64,000 bases of DNA from contig NZ_CP045072.1 of NCBI RefSeq assembly GCF_009301415.1, positions 2,037,001-2,101,000 on the forward strand, read 5' to 3'. The DNA comes from Paracoccus kondratievae (lineage in GTDB: Bacteria; Pseudomonadota; Alphaproteobacteria; Rhodobacterales; Rhodobacteraceae). The notes beneath the pieces were generated by a model that saw only the letters and a program-made list of their open reading frames with translations, had not been told where the DNA came from and did not search any database. This document shows, in pieces, positions 1-9,458 of the stretch (position 1 is the stretch's first letter; each line of letters opens with the position of its first letter). Made by a program: the position numbers and the translations under genes.

Positions 1-1
1 C

Positions 2-676
2 GTCGCCCATGGTCAGCCGGGCGATCCGGTCCCGCAGCAAAATGCGGTCGAGGCGCTGGCGGCCCGTGTCGCCGCGCTTTTGCCTCAGGCGCAGGTGCGG
101 GGCGCGACGCTTGCCATGCCCGGCGCGCTGGATATCGCTGATGATAAGACGCTGATCTATCCGCTGTTCATGGCCACGGGATGGTTTACCCGCAGCGAGC
201 TGCCCCGCCGCCTGACGCTTTCCGGTGCGGCGCGGGCACGCGTCCTGCCACCCTTTGGCAGCGATCCGGGATTGCCGGGCCTGTGCCTTGCCCTGATCTC
301 CGAGGCGGCGGCAGGGCAGAGGTGGTCTATGGCGCAGACGCATCTTTTGATCGCTGCACATGGCTCGGGGCGTTCGCGTGCCCCTGCCGAGGCCGCGCAG
401 CAGATGGCCAAGACGCTTGCCCCCCATGTTGCCGCTGTCTCGTGCGGTTTTATCGAAGAGGAGCCGCGCCTTGCCGATGCCGCGCGCGGTTTGCCGGCGC
501 AGTCGATCTGCCTGCCGCTTTTTGCCACCGGGGCCGATCACGTCACTGACGACTTGCCCACGGCGCTGGCCGGGGCCGGGTTTCGCGGCCTGACCCTGCC
601 GCCCGTCGGGCTGGCGCCCGAAGTGCCCAGGATGATCGCAAATAGCATCAGGGCCGCCTTGTCCGAACGGCCCTGA
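2..676 (+). CDS. CbiX/sirohydrochlorin chelatase-like protein, 5' end outside window
   Basis: The frame is open from the first bases and reads VAHGQPGDPVPQ, the start of a CbiX-type chelatase domain, so the true start lies upstream of the window. A second copy of the domain starts near 330 with LLIAAHGSGRSRAPAEAA. The product therefore looks like a two-domain CbiX/SirB-type protein, a family that inserts Co(II) or Fe(II) into sirohydrochlorin for cobalamin or siroheme. An internal TTG at 80 exists but would cut off the first HG motif, so I do not take it as the start. The family call is fairly firm; the metal and pathway are inferred. Confidence 0.75.
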   Translation, partial: VAHGQPGDPVPQQNAVEALAARVAALLPQAQVRGATLAMPGALDIADDKTLIYPLFMATGWFTRSELPRRLTLSGAARARVLPPFGSDPGLPGLCLALISEAAAGQRWSMAQTHLLIAAHGSGRSRAPAEAAQQMAKTLAPHVAAVSCGFIEEEPRLADAARGLPAQSICLPLFATGADHVTDDLPTALAGAGFRGLTLPPVGLAPEVPRMIANSIRAALSERP

Positions 677-719
677 GATAAGTGTATTGCGGTGCGGTGT
701 CCCGCGGGGAGCGCAGGGA

Positions 720-3700
720 TTACATCGAGGCGAGCTGCGCCAGCGCCCCGCGGATGCGGGTCAGGTCGTCTTCGAGCGCGGCGAGTTTTTCGCGCGTCTC
801 TTCGATGACCTCGGGTTCGGCATGTTCGACGAATTTGGGGTTCGCCAGCCGACCACGCAGGCCCTGCGCATCCTTTTCCGTCTTGGCGGCGGCCTTTTCC
901 AGCCGCGCGGTCTCGGTCTTGACGTCGATCATCTCGCCCACCGGCAAGGCAAAGCTTGCCCCCAGTGCCGCGACCGAGATCATGCCGGGGCCGACTGCAC
1001 CCTCTTTCGGTGCGCCGACCCGGGCCAGACGCTCGATCAGCGGGCCGTTGGCGGCAAGGGCGGCGCGGGCGGCGTCATCGGCCTCGGTCACGATCAGCTC
1101 GGGACGGGCACCTGCCGGCACGCCGATCTGGGCACGGGCCGAGCGGATGTTTTCGATCAGCTGGATCACCCAGTTCATCTGACGGTCAGCCTCGGCGTCG
1201 ATCAGCTCGGCACCATATTCCGGCCAGTCACCATGGATGAGCATGCCTGCCCGGTCGCCGGTCAGCGACCAAAGCTCTTCGGTGACAAAGGGCATGATCG
1301 GATGCAAAAGCGTATAGCACTGATCCAGAACCCAGCCCATGGTGGCGCGGGTTTCATCGCCGAACTCGCCATCGAACAGCGGCTTCGAGAATTCGACATA
1401 CCAGTCGCAGACCTTGCCCCAGACAAAGGCGTAAAGCCCGGTCGCGGCATCGTTAAAGCGGAAACTCGCCAGCGCCTCGTCGGTCGCCTGACGGATGCGT
1501 GCGACCTCGCCGATGATCCAGCGGTTCACGACATGGCGCGGTTGCGGCAGGGCAACACCCCCGCGCACGCCGTTCATTTCGGCAAAGCGGGTCGCGTTCC
1601 ACAGCTTGGTGACAAAGTTGCGGTTTACCTCGACATGTTTCGGCCCAAGCTTAGGGTCGCGGCCCATCGCGGCCATGCTGGTCAGGGTAAAGCGCAGCGC
1701 GTCCGCACCATATTCGTCGATCAGCACCAGAGGGTCGATGACGTTGCCTTTCGACTTCGACATCTTGGCGCCTTTTTCGTCGCGCACCAGTCCGTGAACA
1801 TAGACAGTGTGGAAGGGCACCTGACCGACCACGGCCAGCTGCATCATCATCATCCGGGCCACCCAGAAGAAGATGATGTCGAAACCCGTCACCAGAACGT
1901 CTGTCGGGAAATACCTGCGCAGCTCGGCCGTGTCCTCGGGCCAGCCAAGTGTCCCGATCGGCCATAGCCCGGACGAGAACCAGGTGTCGAGCACATCGGG
2001 GTCGCGCCAGACCGGATAAACCAGTCTGGTCGGGTCCTGCGACAGGTTGTAATCGGCAAGCCCCTGGGCAAAGGCGTCGATGGCGGCCGCGCGGTCGGCA
2101 ACCTCGATCACCCGGGCGGTTTCCAGCGGAACCGGCAGCGCGGCGATGGAATCGCGGAACTTCTCGGCCACCTCGGCGAAATTCGATGCGGCATGGTGGA
2201 CCTCGTCGCGGTGGACAAGGCCTTCTTCCAGCAGGGCAAAGATCTCGACCTCGTCAAGCGCGCCGTCATGATCGTCATCGACCTGACCTTCAAGCCGCAG
2301 GTCGAGGCCGTACCAGACCGGGATCTGGTGACCCCACCACAGCTGGCGGGAAATGGTCCATGGCTCGATGTTTTCAAGCCAGTGGAAATAGACCTTTTCG
2401 TGCTGTTCGGGCAGGATCCGGGTCTGACCCGAGCGGACTGCCTCGATGGCCGGGCCGACGATCTTGGCCGTATCCACGAACCACTGGTCGGTCAGCATCG
2501 GCTCGATCACCACGCCCGAGCGGTCGCCAAAGGGCTGCATGATCGGCTTGGATTCGACCAGGGGACGACGCTCAAGATGTTCAGCGCCAGTTTCCTTGTC
2601 GATTTCCTTATGTAGATAGGTGACGGCCAGCCCTTCGCTGGTGATTGCCTCGACCACGCGCGCCCGCGCCTCATAGCGGTCAAGGCCGCGCAGCTCTTCG
2701 GGCACCAGATTGACGTTTGAGACATCGCCCACATCCTCGCCCCGGGCCGCGCGGGTGGCGATCCCGGCGCTTTCCGCATAGCTCAGCCCGTCCGCGCGCA
2801 TCCGCCCCTTGCCGTCCAGCAGCACATAAAGCGGGATGTTGTTGCGCAGGGCGACGCCATAGTCGTTAAAGTCATGCGCGCCGGTGATCTTGACCGCGCC
2901 TGACCCGAAATCGGGGTCGGGATATTCGTCGGTGATGATCGGGATCAGACGGCGGTATTCCTTGGGTCCGACCGGGATTTCGCACAGCTTGCCGACGATC
3001 GGGGCATAGCGGGGATCATCGGGATGAACCGCGACTGCGCCGTCGCCCAGCATGGTTTCGGGGCGGGTGGTGGCGATGCTGATATAGTCGCGCGTCTCGC
3101 GCAGGGTGACGTTCCCGTCCTGGTCACGCTCGACATATTCATAGGTCTCGCCGCCGGCGAGCGGGTATTTAAAATGCCACATATGGCCGGGAATCTCGCG
3201 GTTCTCGACCTCAAGATCGCTGATCGCGGTCTCAAAATGGGGGTCCCAGTTGACCAGCCGCTTGCCGCGGTAGATCAGCCCCTTGTCATACATCTCGACA
3301 AAGACCTTGATGACGGCATCGTGGAAGTTGCCTTGTTCGCCCGCTGGCGCGCCGGGGGCGCCGGACATGGTAAAGGCGTTGCGCGACCAGTCGCACGAGG
3401 CGCCAAGCCGCTTGAGCTGTTCGATGATCGTGTCGCCTGATTCCTGTTTCCAGGCCCAGACCTTTTGCAAAAAGGCCTCGCGCCCGATGTCGCGGCGGTT
3501 TGGCTCCTGCCGTTCGGCCATCTGGCGTTCGACGACCATCTGGGTGGCGATGCCGGCATGGTCCTGACCGGGCTGCCACAGCGTGTCAAAGCCCCGCATC
3601 CGGTGCCAGCGCACCAGAATGTCTTGCAGCGTATTGTTCAGGGCGTGGCCGATATGCAGGCTGCCGGTTACGTTCGGGGGTGGGATTACCACCGAGAAGC

Positions 3701-3812
3701 TGTCCGCCCCCGGTTTTGCATTGGCGCCTGCGGCAAAGGCGTTTCTTGCCGCCCATTCCCGCGCAATCCGGGCCTCGGCGGTTTGCGCGTCGAAGTTCTT
3801 GTCCATGGCCAT
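720..3812 (-). CDS. valS: Valyl-tRNA synthetase
   Basis: Class I aminoacyl-tRNA synthetase that charges tRNA-Val with valine in the cytoplasm. The 1030-residue product carries the HIGH signature (residues 53-56, after PPNVTGSL) and KMSKS (about residues 683-687, in [14 protein letters not shown]). Between them lies the editing domain, and [10 protein letters not shown] is typical of ValS. The C-terminus is the family's coiled-coil tail rich in Glu, Lys and Arg. Length is near that of other alphaproteobacterial ValS. The start MAMDKNFD has a second ATG two codons later. It stands alone on the minus strand. Confidence 0.97.
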   Translation of the reverse strand: MAMDKNFDAQTAEARIAREWAARNAFAAGANAKPGADSFSVVIPPPNVTGSLHIGHALNNTLQDILVRWHRMRGFDTLWQPGQDHAGIATQMVVERQMAERQEPNRRDIGREAFLQKVWAWKQESGDTIIEQLKRLGASCDWSRNAFTMSGAPGAPAGEQGNFHDAVIKVFVEMYDKGLIYRGKRLVNWDPHFETAISDLEVENREIPGHMWHFKYPLAGGETYEYVERDQDGNVTLRETRDYISIATTRPETMLGDGAVAVHPDDPRYAPIVGKLCEIPVGPKEYRRLIPIITDEYPDPDFGSGAVKITGAHDFNDYGVALRNNIPLYVLLDGKGRMRADGLSYAESAGIATRAARGEDVGDVSNVNLVPEELRGLDRYEARARVVEAITSEGLAVTYLHKEIDKETGAEHLERRPLVESKPIMQPFGDRSGVVIEPMLTDQWFVDTAKIVGPAIEAVRSGQTRILPEQHEKVYFHWLENIEPWTISRQLWWGHQIPVWYGLDLRLEGQVDDDHDGALDEVEIFALLEEGLVHRDEVHHAASNFAEVAEKFRDSIAALPVPLETARVIEVADRAAAIDAFAQGLADYNLSQDPTRLVYPVWRDPDVLDTWFSSGLWPIGTLGWPEDTAELRRYFPTDVLVTGFDIIFFWVARMMMMQLAVVGQVPFHTVYVHGLVRDEKGAKMSKSKGNVIDPLVLIDEYGADALRFTLTSMAAMGRDPKLGPKHVEVNRNFVTKLWNATRFAEMNGVRGGVALPQPRHVVNRWIIGEVARIRQATDEALASFRFNDAATGLYAFVWGKVCDWYVEFSKPLFDGEFGDETRATMGWVLDQCYTLLHPIMPFVTEELWSLTGDRAGMLIHGDWPEYGAELIDAEADRQMNWVIQLIENIRSARAQIGVPAGARPELIVTEADDAARAALAANGPLIERLARVGAPKEGAVGPGMISVAALGASFALPVGEMIDVKTETARLEKAAAKTEKDAQGLRGRLANPKFVEHAEPEVIEETREKLAALEDDLTRIRGALAQLASM

Positions 3813-3873
3813 GGTGTTTCACCCCTTGAATCGCGTTGGGGATAGCGAAGCGCGGGCAAAAGGCCAAGAGGCG

Positions 3874-4545
3874 CTAGGCCAGGAACTGCGCTGCAATCCC
3901 CTGCCGGAAGGGAAAATATTGAAACCAGGGCCGCGCGCCCTCGATCACACGCCCGGCCGAAGGGCGCCGGGTCAGCCGCGTGAAATACTCCGACAGTGCC
4001 GGATGGGCATAAAAGGGGTGAATCGCCCCGGCATAGAACAGTGCAGGCATGGCCGCGCAATCTGCCAAAGAGAACGCGCCTGCGATCCAGCTGTCGTTGT
4101 CGCAGGCGGCCAGATGCCGCTCGGCTGCGATATAGGCGCGATCCAGCTTTTCTTTTTGCTCGGCCACCGTCTGCGGGTCGCGGCGCGACTCGGGTCGCAG
4201 GGCGTCGCGGACGATTTCCTGCACAGGCGATTCCATGTGCATGTCAAAAAAGCGGTCCCATAGCCGCACCTGAAGTGCGGCCTTGGGGTCGGCGGGGATC
4301 AGGCGATGGGGCCCCGGGTGATGCAGGTCCAGATATTCGATGATGATCGAGCTTTCCGGCAGCACCGTATCGCCATCCTCAAGAACCGGAAACAGCCGCA
4401 TTGGCCACAGCCGTTCCAGCAATGCCGCATCGTCCGGCTGCGCGAGATCCACAAGGCGCGGCGTAAACGCGGTCCCCGCCTCGTAAAGCGCGATGAGCGG
4501 TTTCCAGCAATAAGAAGCCAGCGGGTGATAATACAGCGTCAGCAT
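3874..4545 (-). CDS. Glutathione S-transferase family protein
   Basis: A 223-residue product starting MLTLYYHPLASYCWK. The N-terminal half is a thioredoxin-like GST domain, with the cis-Pro region LFPVLEDGDTVLPESSIIIEYL including the ES pair that contacts glutathione. The C-terminal half is helical (WIAGAFSLADCAAMPALF is the usual GST_C motif). A longer frame exists to 4602, but the added residues are low-quality, so the ATG at 4545 is preferred. It follows the YceI gene on the same strand by 22 bp. Substrate unknown. Confidence 0.85.
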   Translation of the reverse strand: MLTLYYHPLASYCWKPLIALYEAGTAFTPRLVDLAQPDDAALLERLWPMRLFPVLEDGDTVLPESSIIIEYLDLHHPGPHRLIPADPKAALQVRLWDRFFDMHMESPVQEIVRDALRPESRRDPQTVAEQKEKLDRAYIAAERHLAACDNDSWIAGAFSLADCAAMPALFYAGAIHPFYAHPALSEYFTRLTRRPSAGRVIEGARPWFQYFPFRQGIAAQFLA

Positions 4546-4567
4546 GGTTTGGCCTGCTTTCCGGGCG

Positions 4568-5203
4568 TCATTCCTGCCGGGCGAACTCGGCATCGACCTC
4601 AATGGTGATCGGATCGGTAAAGAACTGACTCATGCCATAGGCCTGCGGGTCGATCTGCGTTTCGGCATGAACTCCGATCAGGTCGCGGATGATCGGGTTG
4701 CCAGCCTCATCCCCGGTAAAGCCTTTGCCCGCACCGATCAGGGTCACGTCAAAGGTAGCGGGCAGGGTCTTGCCCAGCAATGTCAGCTGTCCCTGGACCT
4801 TGCCCGCTGTCAGGCTGTCGGCAGTGAAACCGTCGGCCGCAAAGCGTGCTGTCGGGTTCTTTGCGCTGTCGAGATAGTCGGGGCCGGTCAGGATTTCGGC
4901 AAACCCCTCGACCGGGGTTGAAAGTGAGGCGATCTCGACCTCGGCTTCAAGCCGGTTTTGCGCCGGATCGTCGGGATTCCACTCCAGCTGACCCGAGACC
5001 GAGCCAAAGCGGAAAACGCTTACTGAAAAGCCCATATGCGGCACGCGGGTCTGGACGGCGGTATGCGCCGGGTCCAGCCGGTAGGTCCCGGCGCTGGCGG
5101 CGTGATAGTCCTGCTGGCCGCGCGGGATGCTGTCGGGTGTCACCTCCTGGGCGGCGGCAGGCCCCGCCCAGAGAGCGATTGCGATCAAAGAGGCACGGAT
5201 CAT
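4568..5203 (-). CDS. YceI family periplasmic protein
   Basis: The product starts MIRASLIAIALWAGPAAAQ, a Sec signal peptide, so it is likely periplasmic. The body reads YRLDPAHTAVQTRVPHMGFS and later LTLLGKTLPATFDVTLIGAG, the two signatures of the YceI lipocalin-like fold, which binds polyisoprenoid-type lipids. A strong AAGGAGGT Shine-Dalgarno stands just upstream of the ATG at 5203, whereas the longer open frame has no signal peptide at its start. The ATG overlaps the stop of the upstream VOC gene (ATGA), so the two are probably translationally coupled. Confidence 0.88.
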   Translation of the reverse strand: MIRASLIAIALWAGPAAAQEVTPDSIPRGQQDYHAASAGTYRLDPAHTAVQTRVPHMGFSVSVFRFGSVSGQLEWNPDDPAQNRLEAEVEIASLSTPVEGFAEILTGPDYLDSAKNPTARFAADGFTADSLTAGKVQGQLTLLGKTLPATFDVTLIGAGKGFTGDEAGNPIIRDLIGVHAETQIDPQAYGMSQFFTDPITIEVDAEFARQE

Positions 5204-5988
5204 GATGCAACCTCCTTGGGACCGACCAGCGCGAAATACACACCTTGCGGGTCGCGGGCGACGGCGATGAAGGCCGGGCCGGGCACCTCGATCGGACCAT
5301 GCACCACCTCGCCGCCGCCGTCGCGGATGCGATCCAGAGCGGCTGCGACGCCGTTCACGCCGAAATAGGGCAGCCAGCAGGGCACGGGCGAATTTCCCAG
5401 ACCCATCATGCCGCCGATCTCGGCCCCCTGCCACGAAAACAGTTGGTAGGTCCCCATCTCTCCCATGTCCATGGCGGTGGATTTCGTCCAGCCAAACAGC
5501 TCGGAATAGAAGCCGAATCCGGCCACGGGATCGGTAGACATCAGCTCGACCCAGTTGCCATGGGCCTCTTTACGCTGGTTCCATGCCCCGTCCTCGACCG
5601 GGGGCTGGGGGTCCATCGGCAGTGGCTGCAGGATACCAAAGACCGCGCCCTGAGGATCCGCGACGACCGCAAAGCGCCCCGTGTGGGGAATATCTTCGGG
5701 TTCGCGAAGGGCCGAGCCGCCAAGGTTCCTGATCTTGGCGACGGCTGCATCGGCGTCATCGACGTCGAAATAGATCATCCAGGACAGAGGGACGTCGGCG
5801 CAATCCTCCGGCGTCTCCATCAGTCCGGCAACCATGTCGCCGCCATGGCTGGCAAGGTGATAGGTAAAGCCCTCCATCCCGGCGTCGGCAGTGGTCCAGC
5901 CAAGGATCTTGCCATAAAAGGCCCCGGCCTCGGCAAGCGCGCCTTTCGCGGTCGAAAGCTCGAACCAGCAGGGTTTTCCGTGATACAT
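5200..5988 (-). CDS. VOC family protein with two glyoxalase-like domains
   Basis: A 262-residue protein starting MYHGKPCWFELSTAKG. It has two vicinal-oxygen-chelate halves: residues about 1-120 (FELSTAKGALAEAGAFYGKILGW) and about 135-260 (NWVELMSTDPVAGFGFYSELFGW), each ending in a strand such as RFAVVADPQGAVFGI or FIAVARDPQGVYFAL. This is the CFP32-like tandem VOC arrangement. The ATG at 5988 with AAGGGA upstream is preferred to a start at 6039. It lies between the DUF1428 and YceI genes, probably in one transcript. No substrate can be named. Confidence 0.88.
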   Translation of the reverse strand: MYHGKPCWFELSTAKGALAEAGAFYGKILGWTTADAGMEGFTYHLASHGGDMVAGLMETPEDCADVPLSWMIYFDVDDADAAVAKIRNLGGSALREPEDIPHTGRFAVVADPQGAVFGILQPLPMDPQPPVEDGAWNQRKEAHGNWVELMSTDPVAGFGFYSELFGWTKSTAMDMGEMGTYQLFSWQGAEIGGMMGLGNSPVPCWLPYFGVNGVAAALDRIRDGGGEVVHGPIEVPGPAFIAVARDPQGVYFALVGPKEVAS

Positions 5989-5999
5989 GGCGGTTCCCT

Positions 6000-6356
6000 T
6001 CAGGCTTTCACATCGACGATGGGTTCGAACCCGCCCCACATCATCCGCATGCCGTCAAAAGGCATTTCTGGCGGTTTTTGCATCTCGGGGTCGGACATCA
6101 TCTTTTCATAGCTCGCATCGGCAGTTGCCTTGTCGGGCCATTCGATCCAGGAAAACACGACGGTTTCGTCATCCTTTGCCTGGGTGGACATGTAGAAATC
6201 ATTGACCTTGCCGCGGGGGACGTCGACGCCCCAGCATTCGACCATGCGCAAGGCGCCGTAGCGTTTGAACATGGGCCAGGCTGCCTGAGCCATGTCGATG
6301 TATTTCTGCTTGTTGGCCGTCGGAACCGCCAGCAGGAAGCCAGAGTAATAGGTCAT
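6000..6356 (-). CDS. DUF1428 family protein
   Basis: A 118-residue protein with the DUF1428 (YbaA) pattern: MTYYSGFLLAVPTANKQKY, then WGVDVP, then VVFSWIEWPDKATAD and a C-terminal FDGMRMMWGGFEPI. The fold is a ferredoxin-like dimeric alpha-beta barrel; function is unknown. It has a strong AGGAGGAAAAG Shine-Dalgarno. It is the first gene of the minus-strand group DUF1428-VOC-YceI-GST and faces the HxlR regulator across an 88-bp gap, which suggests, but does not prove, that HxlR controls the group. Confidence 0.88.
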   Translation of the reverse strand: MTYYSGFLLAVPTANKQKYIDMAQAAWPMFKRYGALRMVECWGVDVPRGKVNDFYMSTQAKDDETVVFSWIEWPDKATADASYEKMMSDPEMQKPPEMPFDGMRMMWGGFEPIVDVKA

Positions 6357-6409
6357 CTCTTTTCCTCCTCACCGGGCGCTGAATGCGCCAATGAGTCGCA
6401 GGTTGGCAC

Positions 6410-6444
6410 TTGAAGTATTAAAAAGCAACTGTTAATATTAAAAC
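6410..6444 (+). promoter_or_regulatory. Predicted promoter and direct repeat before the HxlR gene
   Basis: TTGAAG at 6410-6415, a 17-bp spacer and TAATAT at 6433-6438 form a sigma70-type promoter whose start point would fall on the ATG at 6445. The 8-mer TATTAAAA occurs at 6416-6423 and 6436-6443, two helical turns apart. No Shine-Dalgarno is visible before the ATG. It is read as a promoter, possible autoregulator operator and leaderless start. Confidence 0.5.
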
Positions 6445-7158
6445 ATGACTGAAACTGGCAAAACTCTGCGTTTACGCTATGAAGAAGGGTGCCTTGGCGC
6501 CCATGCGCTGAATTTCATCGGCGACCGCTGGGCGCTTTTGGTGGTGCGTGAGCTGATGTTTCAGCCCAAGCGCTTTCAGATGCTGCGCGCCGGGCTGCCG
6601 GGTGTGACGGCAAGCGTGCTGACCCAGCGCCTGACCCAGTTGGTGCAGGCGGGGGTGGTGGCGCATGATGATGTGCTGGGGGTTTATGCGCTGACCGATG
6701 CAGGTCGGGCACTGCATCCGGTGCTGCGCGAGCTTTGCCGCTGGGCGTTGCGGATGCCGGGGCATGACCCGGCCAAGTTCATCAGCATCTCGGCGCTGAT
6801 GATTTCGATCTCGGCCACGGTGGATCGGGCGCGTGCTGCCGGATTACCTCTGCGTGCGGGGTTTGTTTCAGGCAAAGAGGGATTTGAGGTCACGCTGTCC
6901 GCGGCCGGCATACCGCAGGTCCGCGCCATGCGTGAGCCGGTGGCCGATTTCGTCATGGAGGGGTCGGGCAATGCACTGGCCGCGGCGATATATGGGCCGG
7001 GGCCGATGGCGCTGGCCGCCGCAGGTCTGGTGGGGTTGCGCGGCGATCACGCCGCCGCGCAGGGGTTCACGTCGCTTTTCAGCCTGAAGCCTCAGATCAG
7101 CGACAGCAGCGAATCGCCCGACGAGATCGTGCAGGCGCTGGGGGCCTCTTCGACCTGA
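6445..7158 (+). CDS. HxlR family winged-helix transcriptional regulator
   Basis: A 237-residue regulator. Residues about 15-110 form the HxlR winged helix (GDRWALLVVRELMFQPKRFQ, then TASVLTQRLTQLVQAGVV). About 125 further residues resemble the SCP2-like tail seen in longer HxlR proteins. It is divergent from the DUF1428/VOC/YceI/GST group and is the best candidate for its regulator. The 3' end overlaps the convergent peroxiredoxin gene by 67 nt. The start codon lacks a Shine-Dalgarno and lies where the predicted transcript begins. Confidence 0.88.
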   Translation: MTETGKTLRLRYEEGCLGAHALNFIGDRWALLVVRELMFQPKRFQMLRAGLPGVTASVLTQRLTQLVQAGVVAHDDVLGVYALTDAGRALHPVLRELCRWALRMPGHDPAKFISISALMISISATVDRARAAGLPLRAGFVSGKEGFEVTLSAAGIPQVRAMREPVADFVMEGSGNALAAAIYGPGPMALAAAGLVGLRGDHAAAQGFTSLFSLKPQISDSSESPDEIVQALGASST

Positions 7159-7574
7159 AGCTCTTCGACCGAGCCGTCGTTGACCAGCATGGCATAGCGT
7201 TTGGAGCGGCCATTGACCCAGCCCGGCGCCTCGATGTTCATGCCAAGCGCCTTGGTAAAGCTGCCGTCGCCATCGGCCAGAACCTCGATACCGGCATCGG
7301 TTGCACCGGTGTCAGCCGCCCATTTCCCGGCGACAAAGGGATCGTTCACCGTGATGCAGATCATGCGCGAGACGCCTTTCTCGCGAAACTTGTCGGCGTT
7401 TTTCACAAAGCTTGGCATATGGGCGTTGGTGCAGGTCGGGGTATAGGCGCCCGGCACGGCAAAGATGGCCACATGGCCCCTGGCCAGATCGGCAACCGCC
7501 ACTTCCTCGGGGCCATTGGCGCCCAGTTTCAGCAGTTTGCCTTCGGGCAGCTTGTCGCCTTTTGCGATGGACAT
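7092..7574 (-). CDS. Peroxiredoxin (Prx5-type, redoxin domain)
   Basis: A thiol peroxidase of 160 residues that reduces hydrogen peroxide and organic peroxides in the cytoplasm. The peroxidatic Cys lies in PGAYTPTCTNAHMP, the Prx5/AhpE-type motif. FVAGKWAADTGA and SKRYAMLVNDGSVEEL are also family-typical. The start MSIAKGDKLPEG at 7574 has GGAGGAA upstream; the frame upstream of it (to 7661) is not peroxiredoxin-like. Its last codons overlap the convergent HxlR gene. It is divergent from the FAD reductase across 79 bp. Confidence 0.93.
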   Translation of the reverse strand: MSIAKGDKLPEGKLLKLGANGPEEVAVADLARGHVAIFAVPGAYTPTCTNAHMPSFVKNADKFREKGVSRMICITVNDPFVAGKWAADTGATDAGIEVLADGDGSFTKALGMNIEAPGWVNGRSKRYAMLVNDGSVEELQVEEAPSACTISSGDSLLSLI

Positions 7575-7653
7575 GCGCGGTTCCTCCGTCAATTGCATCG
7601 ATCCGAGGGCGACTATAGGCTCTGCGCCGCAGGCAAACCAGCGAGGGCGAAGA

Positions 7654-8865
7654 ATGAACATCGTGATCCTTGGCGCGGGACAGGCGGCGGCCTCTCTGGC
7701 GGCGAAACTGCGTGCGCTGGGGCATCAGGGCGGCATTGCCATTATCGGCGACGAGCCAGCGCCGCCTTATCAGCGCCCGCCCCTGTCCAAGGCCTATCTG
7801 TTGGGTGATATGGGGCTGGATCGCCTGACGCTGCGCGCCCCCGAATGGTGGGAGGAACAGCGCATCACCCTGCATCTGGGGGAAAAGGCGCTGCGCATCG
7901 ACCGTGACCGCCGCGTCGTGGTGACTGATCGGGGCGAACACCCCTATGACCAGCTTGCCCTGACGCTGGGCGCAACGCCCCGCCGCCTGCCCGAGGCGAT
8001 GGGCGGCGCGCTGCCCGGTGTTCATGTGGTGCGCAGCCTGGCTGATATCGCCGGGCTGAAGCCGGAGCTGGTTGCCGGGCGTCGCCTTGTGGTGATTGGC
8101 GGCGGCTATATCGGCCTTGAGGCGGCGGCTGTCGCCCGCAAGCTGGGGCTTGAGGTCACTTTGGTCGAGGCCGCGCCGCGCATCCTTGGCCGCGTCGCCG
8201 CGCCCGAAACGGCGGCGATGATCCGGGACCTGCACACAGCCCATGGGGTTCAGGTGCTGGAAGGTACTGGCATTACCCGCATCACCGGCCAGACCGCCGC
8301 CGATGGGGTCGAACTGGCCGATGGCCGCCATTTGCCTGCTGATCTGGTGATCTGCGGTATTGGCATCTGGCCTGAGACCGCTTTGGCCGGGGCGGCGGGA
8401 CTGACCCTCAATAATGGCATTGCCACTGATGGGCAGGGGCGTACCTCGGACCCGGCAATCTGGGCGGCGGGCGATTGTGCCAGCTTTCCTGCACCCGATA
8501 CCTGCCCGGGCGGTGGCCAGCTGCGGTTGGAAAGCGTCGGCAATGCCATCGACATGGCCGAGGCAGTGGCCGCAAACATGCTGGGGGCAGGTGCGGACTA
8601 CGTGCCAAAGCCGTGGTTCTGGTCGGATCAGTTTGACGCCAAGCTGCAGATCGCTGGGCTGAATCTTGGTTATGACCGGGTGGTGACGCGCACGGCCGAA
8701 CCGGGTGGCTCGGTCTGGTATTTCCGGGACGGGCGGCTGATCGCGGTGGATGCGCTGAACGATGCACGCGCCTATATGATCGGCAAGCGGCTGATCGAGG
8801 CCGGCCGCTCTCCCACACCCGAGGCAGTGGCCGAGGCGGGCGATCTGAAGGCCCTGATGGCATGA
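7654..8865 (+). CDS. FAD-dependent NAD(P)H:ferredoxin reductase
   Basis: A 403-residue pyridine nucleotide-disulfide oxidoreductase of the rhodocoxin/putidaredoxin reductase type. It has the FAD Rossmann motif GAGQAAASLAAKLR at the N-terminus, PPYQRPPLSKAYL, the NAD(P)-binding GGGYIGLEAAAVARKLG mid-protein, and the second FAD motif IWAAGDCAS. It lacks the CxxC of disulfide reductases. Such enzymes pass electrons from NADH to a [2Fe-2S] ferredoxin; no ferredoxin or P450 is adjacent. The ATG at 7654 is chosen because the Rossmann fold begins there. Its stop overlaps the rsmD start (ATGA). Confidence 0.9.
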   Translation: MNIVILGAGQAAASLAAKLRALGHQGGIAIIGDEPAPPYQRPPLSKAYLLGDMGLDRLTLRAPEWWEEQRITLHLGEKALRIDRDRRVVVTDRGEHPYDQLALTLGATPRRLPEAMGGALPGVHVVRSLADIAGLKPELVAGRRLVVIGGGYIGLEAAAVARKLGLEVTLVEAAPRILGRVAAPETAAMIRDLHTAHGVQVLEGTGITRITGQTAADGVELADGRHLPADLVICGIGIWPETALAGAAGLTLNNGIATDGQGRTSDPAIWAAGDCASFPAPDTCPGGGQLRLESVGNAIDMAEAVAANMLGAGADYVPKPWFWSDQFDAKLQIAGLNLGYDRVVTRTAEPGGSVWYFRDGRLIAVDALNDARAYMIGKRLIEAGRSPTPEAVAEAGDLKALMA

Positions 8866-9458
8866 GGATCGTTGGCGGCTCTTTGCGCGGGTTGAAGCTG
8901 GCCGAGGTCGGGGCCGGCGACCCTGCTGCACATCTGCGCCCGACGACCGACCGCGTGCGCGAATCTATCTTTAACCTGCTGATCAACGGCACCCATGGGA
9001 ATCCGATTCCCGGTGCGCGGGCGCTGGACCTGTTTGCCGGAACCGGGGCTCTGGGGCTTGAGGCGCTGTCGCGGGGCGCGGCACGCGTCGCCTTTGTCGA
9101 TGACGGCGTGGCGGCACGGGCGCTGTTACGTGCCAATATCGAAAAGGCCCGCGCAATGGGTGTCACAGATGTCTGGCGGCGCGACGCGACCCGGCTGGGG
9201 CAGAATCGCGCGGCGCCTTATGATCTGGTGTTCCTCGACCCGCCCTATGGCATGGGCCTTGGCGAACGTGCCCTACAATCTGCGATTGAGGGGGGCTGGC
9301 TCGCCCCCGGTGCCATGGTGGTGTGGGAAGAAGCGCGTCCCCCTGCCCCCGTGGCCGGGCTTGAGCAGATCGACCAGCGCAAATATGGCGACACAATTGT
9401 CACATTGTTGCGTAATGGGCACGATCAGGTGGCCCGATCCAGCTTGGTGGACAAGTGA
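8862..9458 (+). CDS. rsmD: 16S rRNA (guanine(966)-N(2))-methyltransferase RsmD
   Basis: S-adenosylmethionine-dependent methylation of G966 in 16S rRNA. The 198-residue product begins MRIVGGSLRGLKL and contains PTTDRVRESIFNLL, the SAM-binding LDLFAGTGALGLEALSRGA, and the catalytic FLDPPYG, all canonical for RsmD. It overlaps the preceding reductase by 4 nt, and its last 34 nt overlap the 3' end of the convergent AsnC-type regulator. Confidence 0.95.
   Translation: MRIVGGSLRGLKLAEVGAGDPAAHLRPTTDRVRESIFNLLINGTHGNPIPGARALDLFAGTGALGLEALSRGAARVAFVDDGVAARALLRANIEKARAMGVTDVWRRDATRLGQNRAAPYDLVFLDPPYGMGLGERALQSAIEGGWLAPGAMVVWEEARPPAPVAGLEQIDQRKYGDTIVTLLRNGHDQVARSSLVDK

Noticed and set aside
687..1967. 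Frame of 426 residues on plus opposite valS
   Set aside because: Antisense shadow; valS is certain and no motif is visible.
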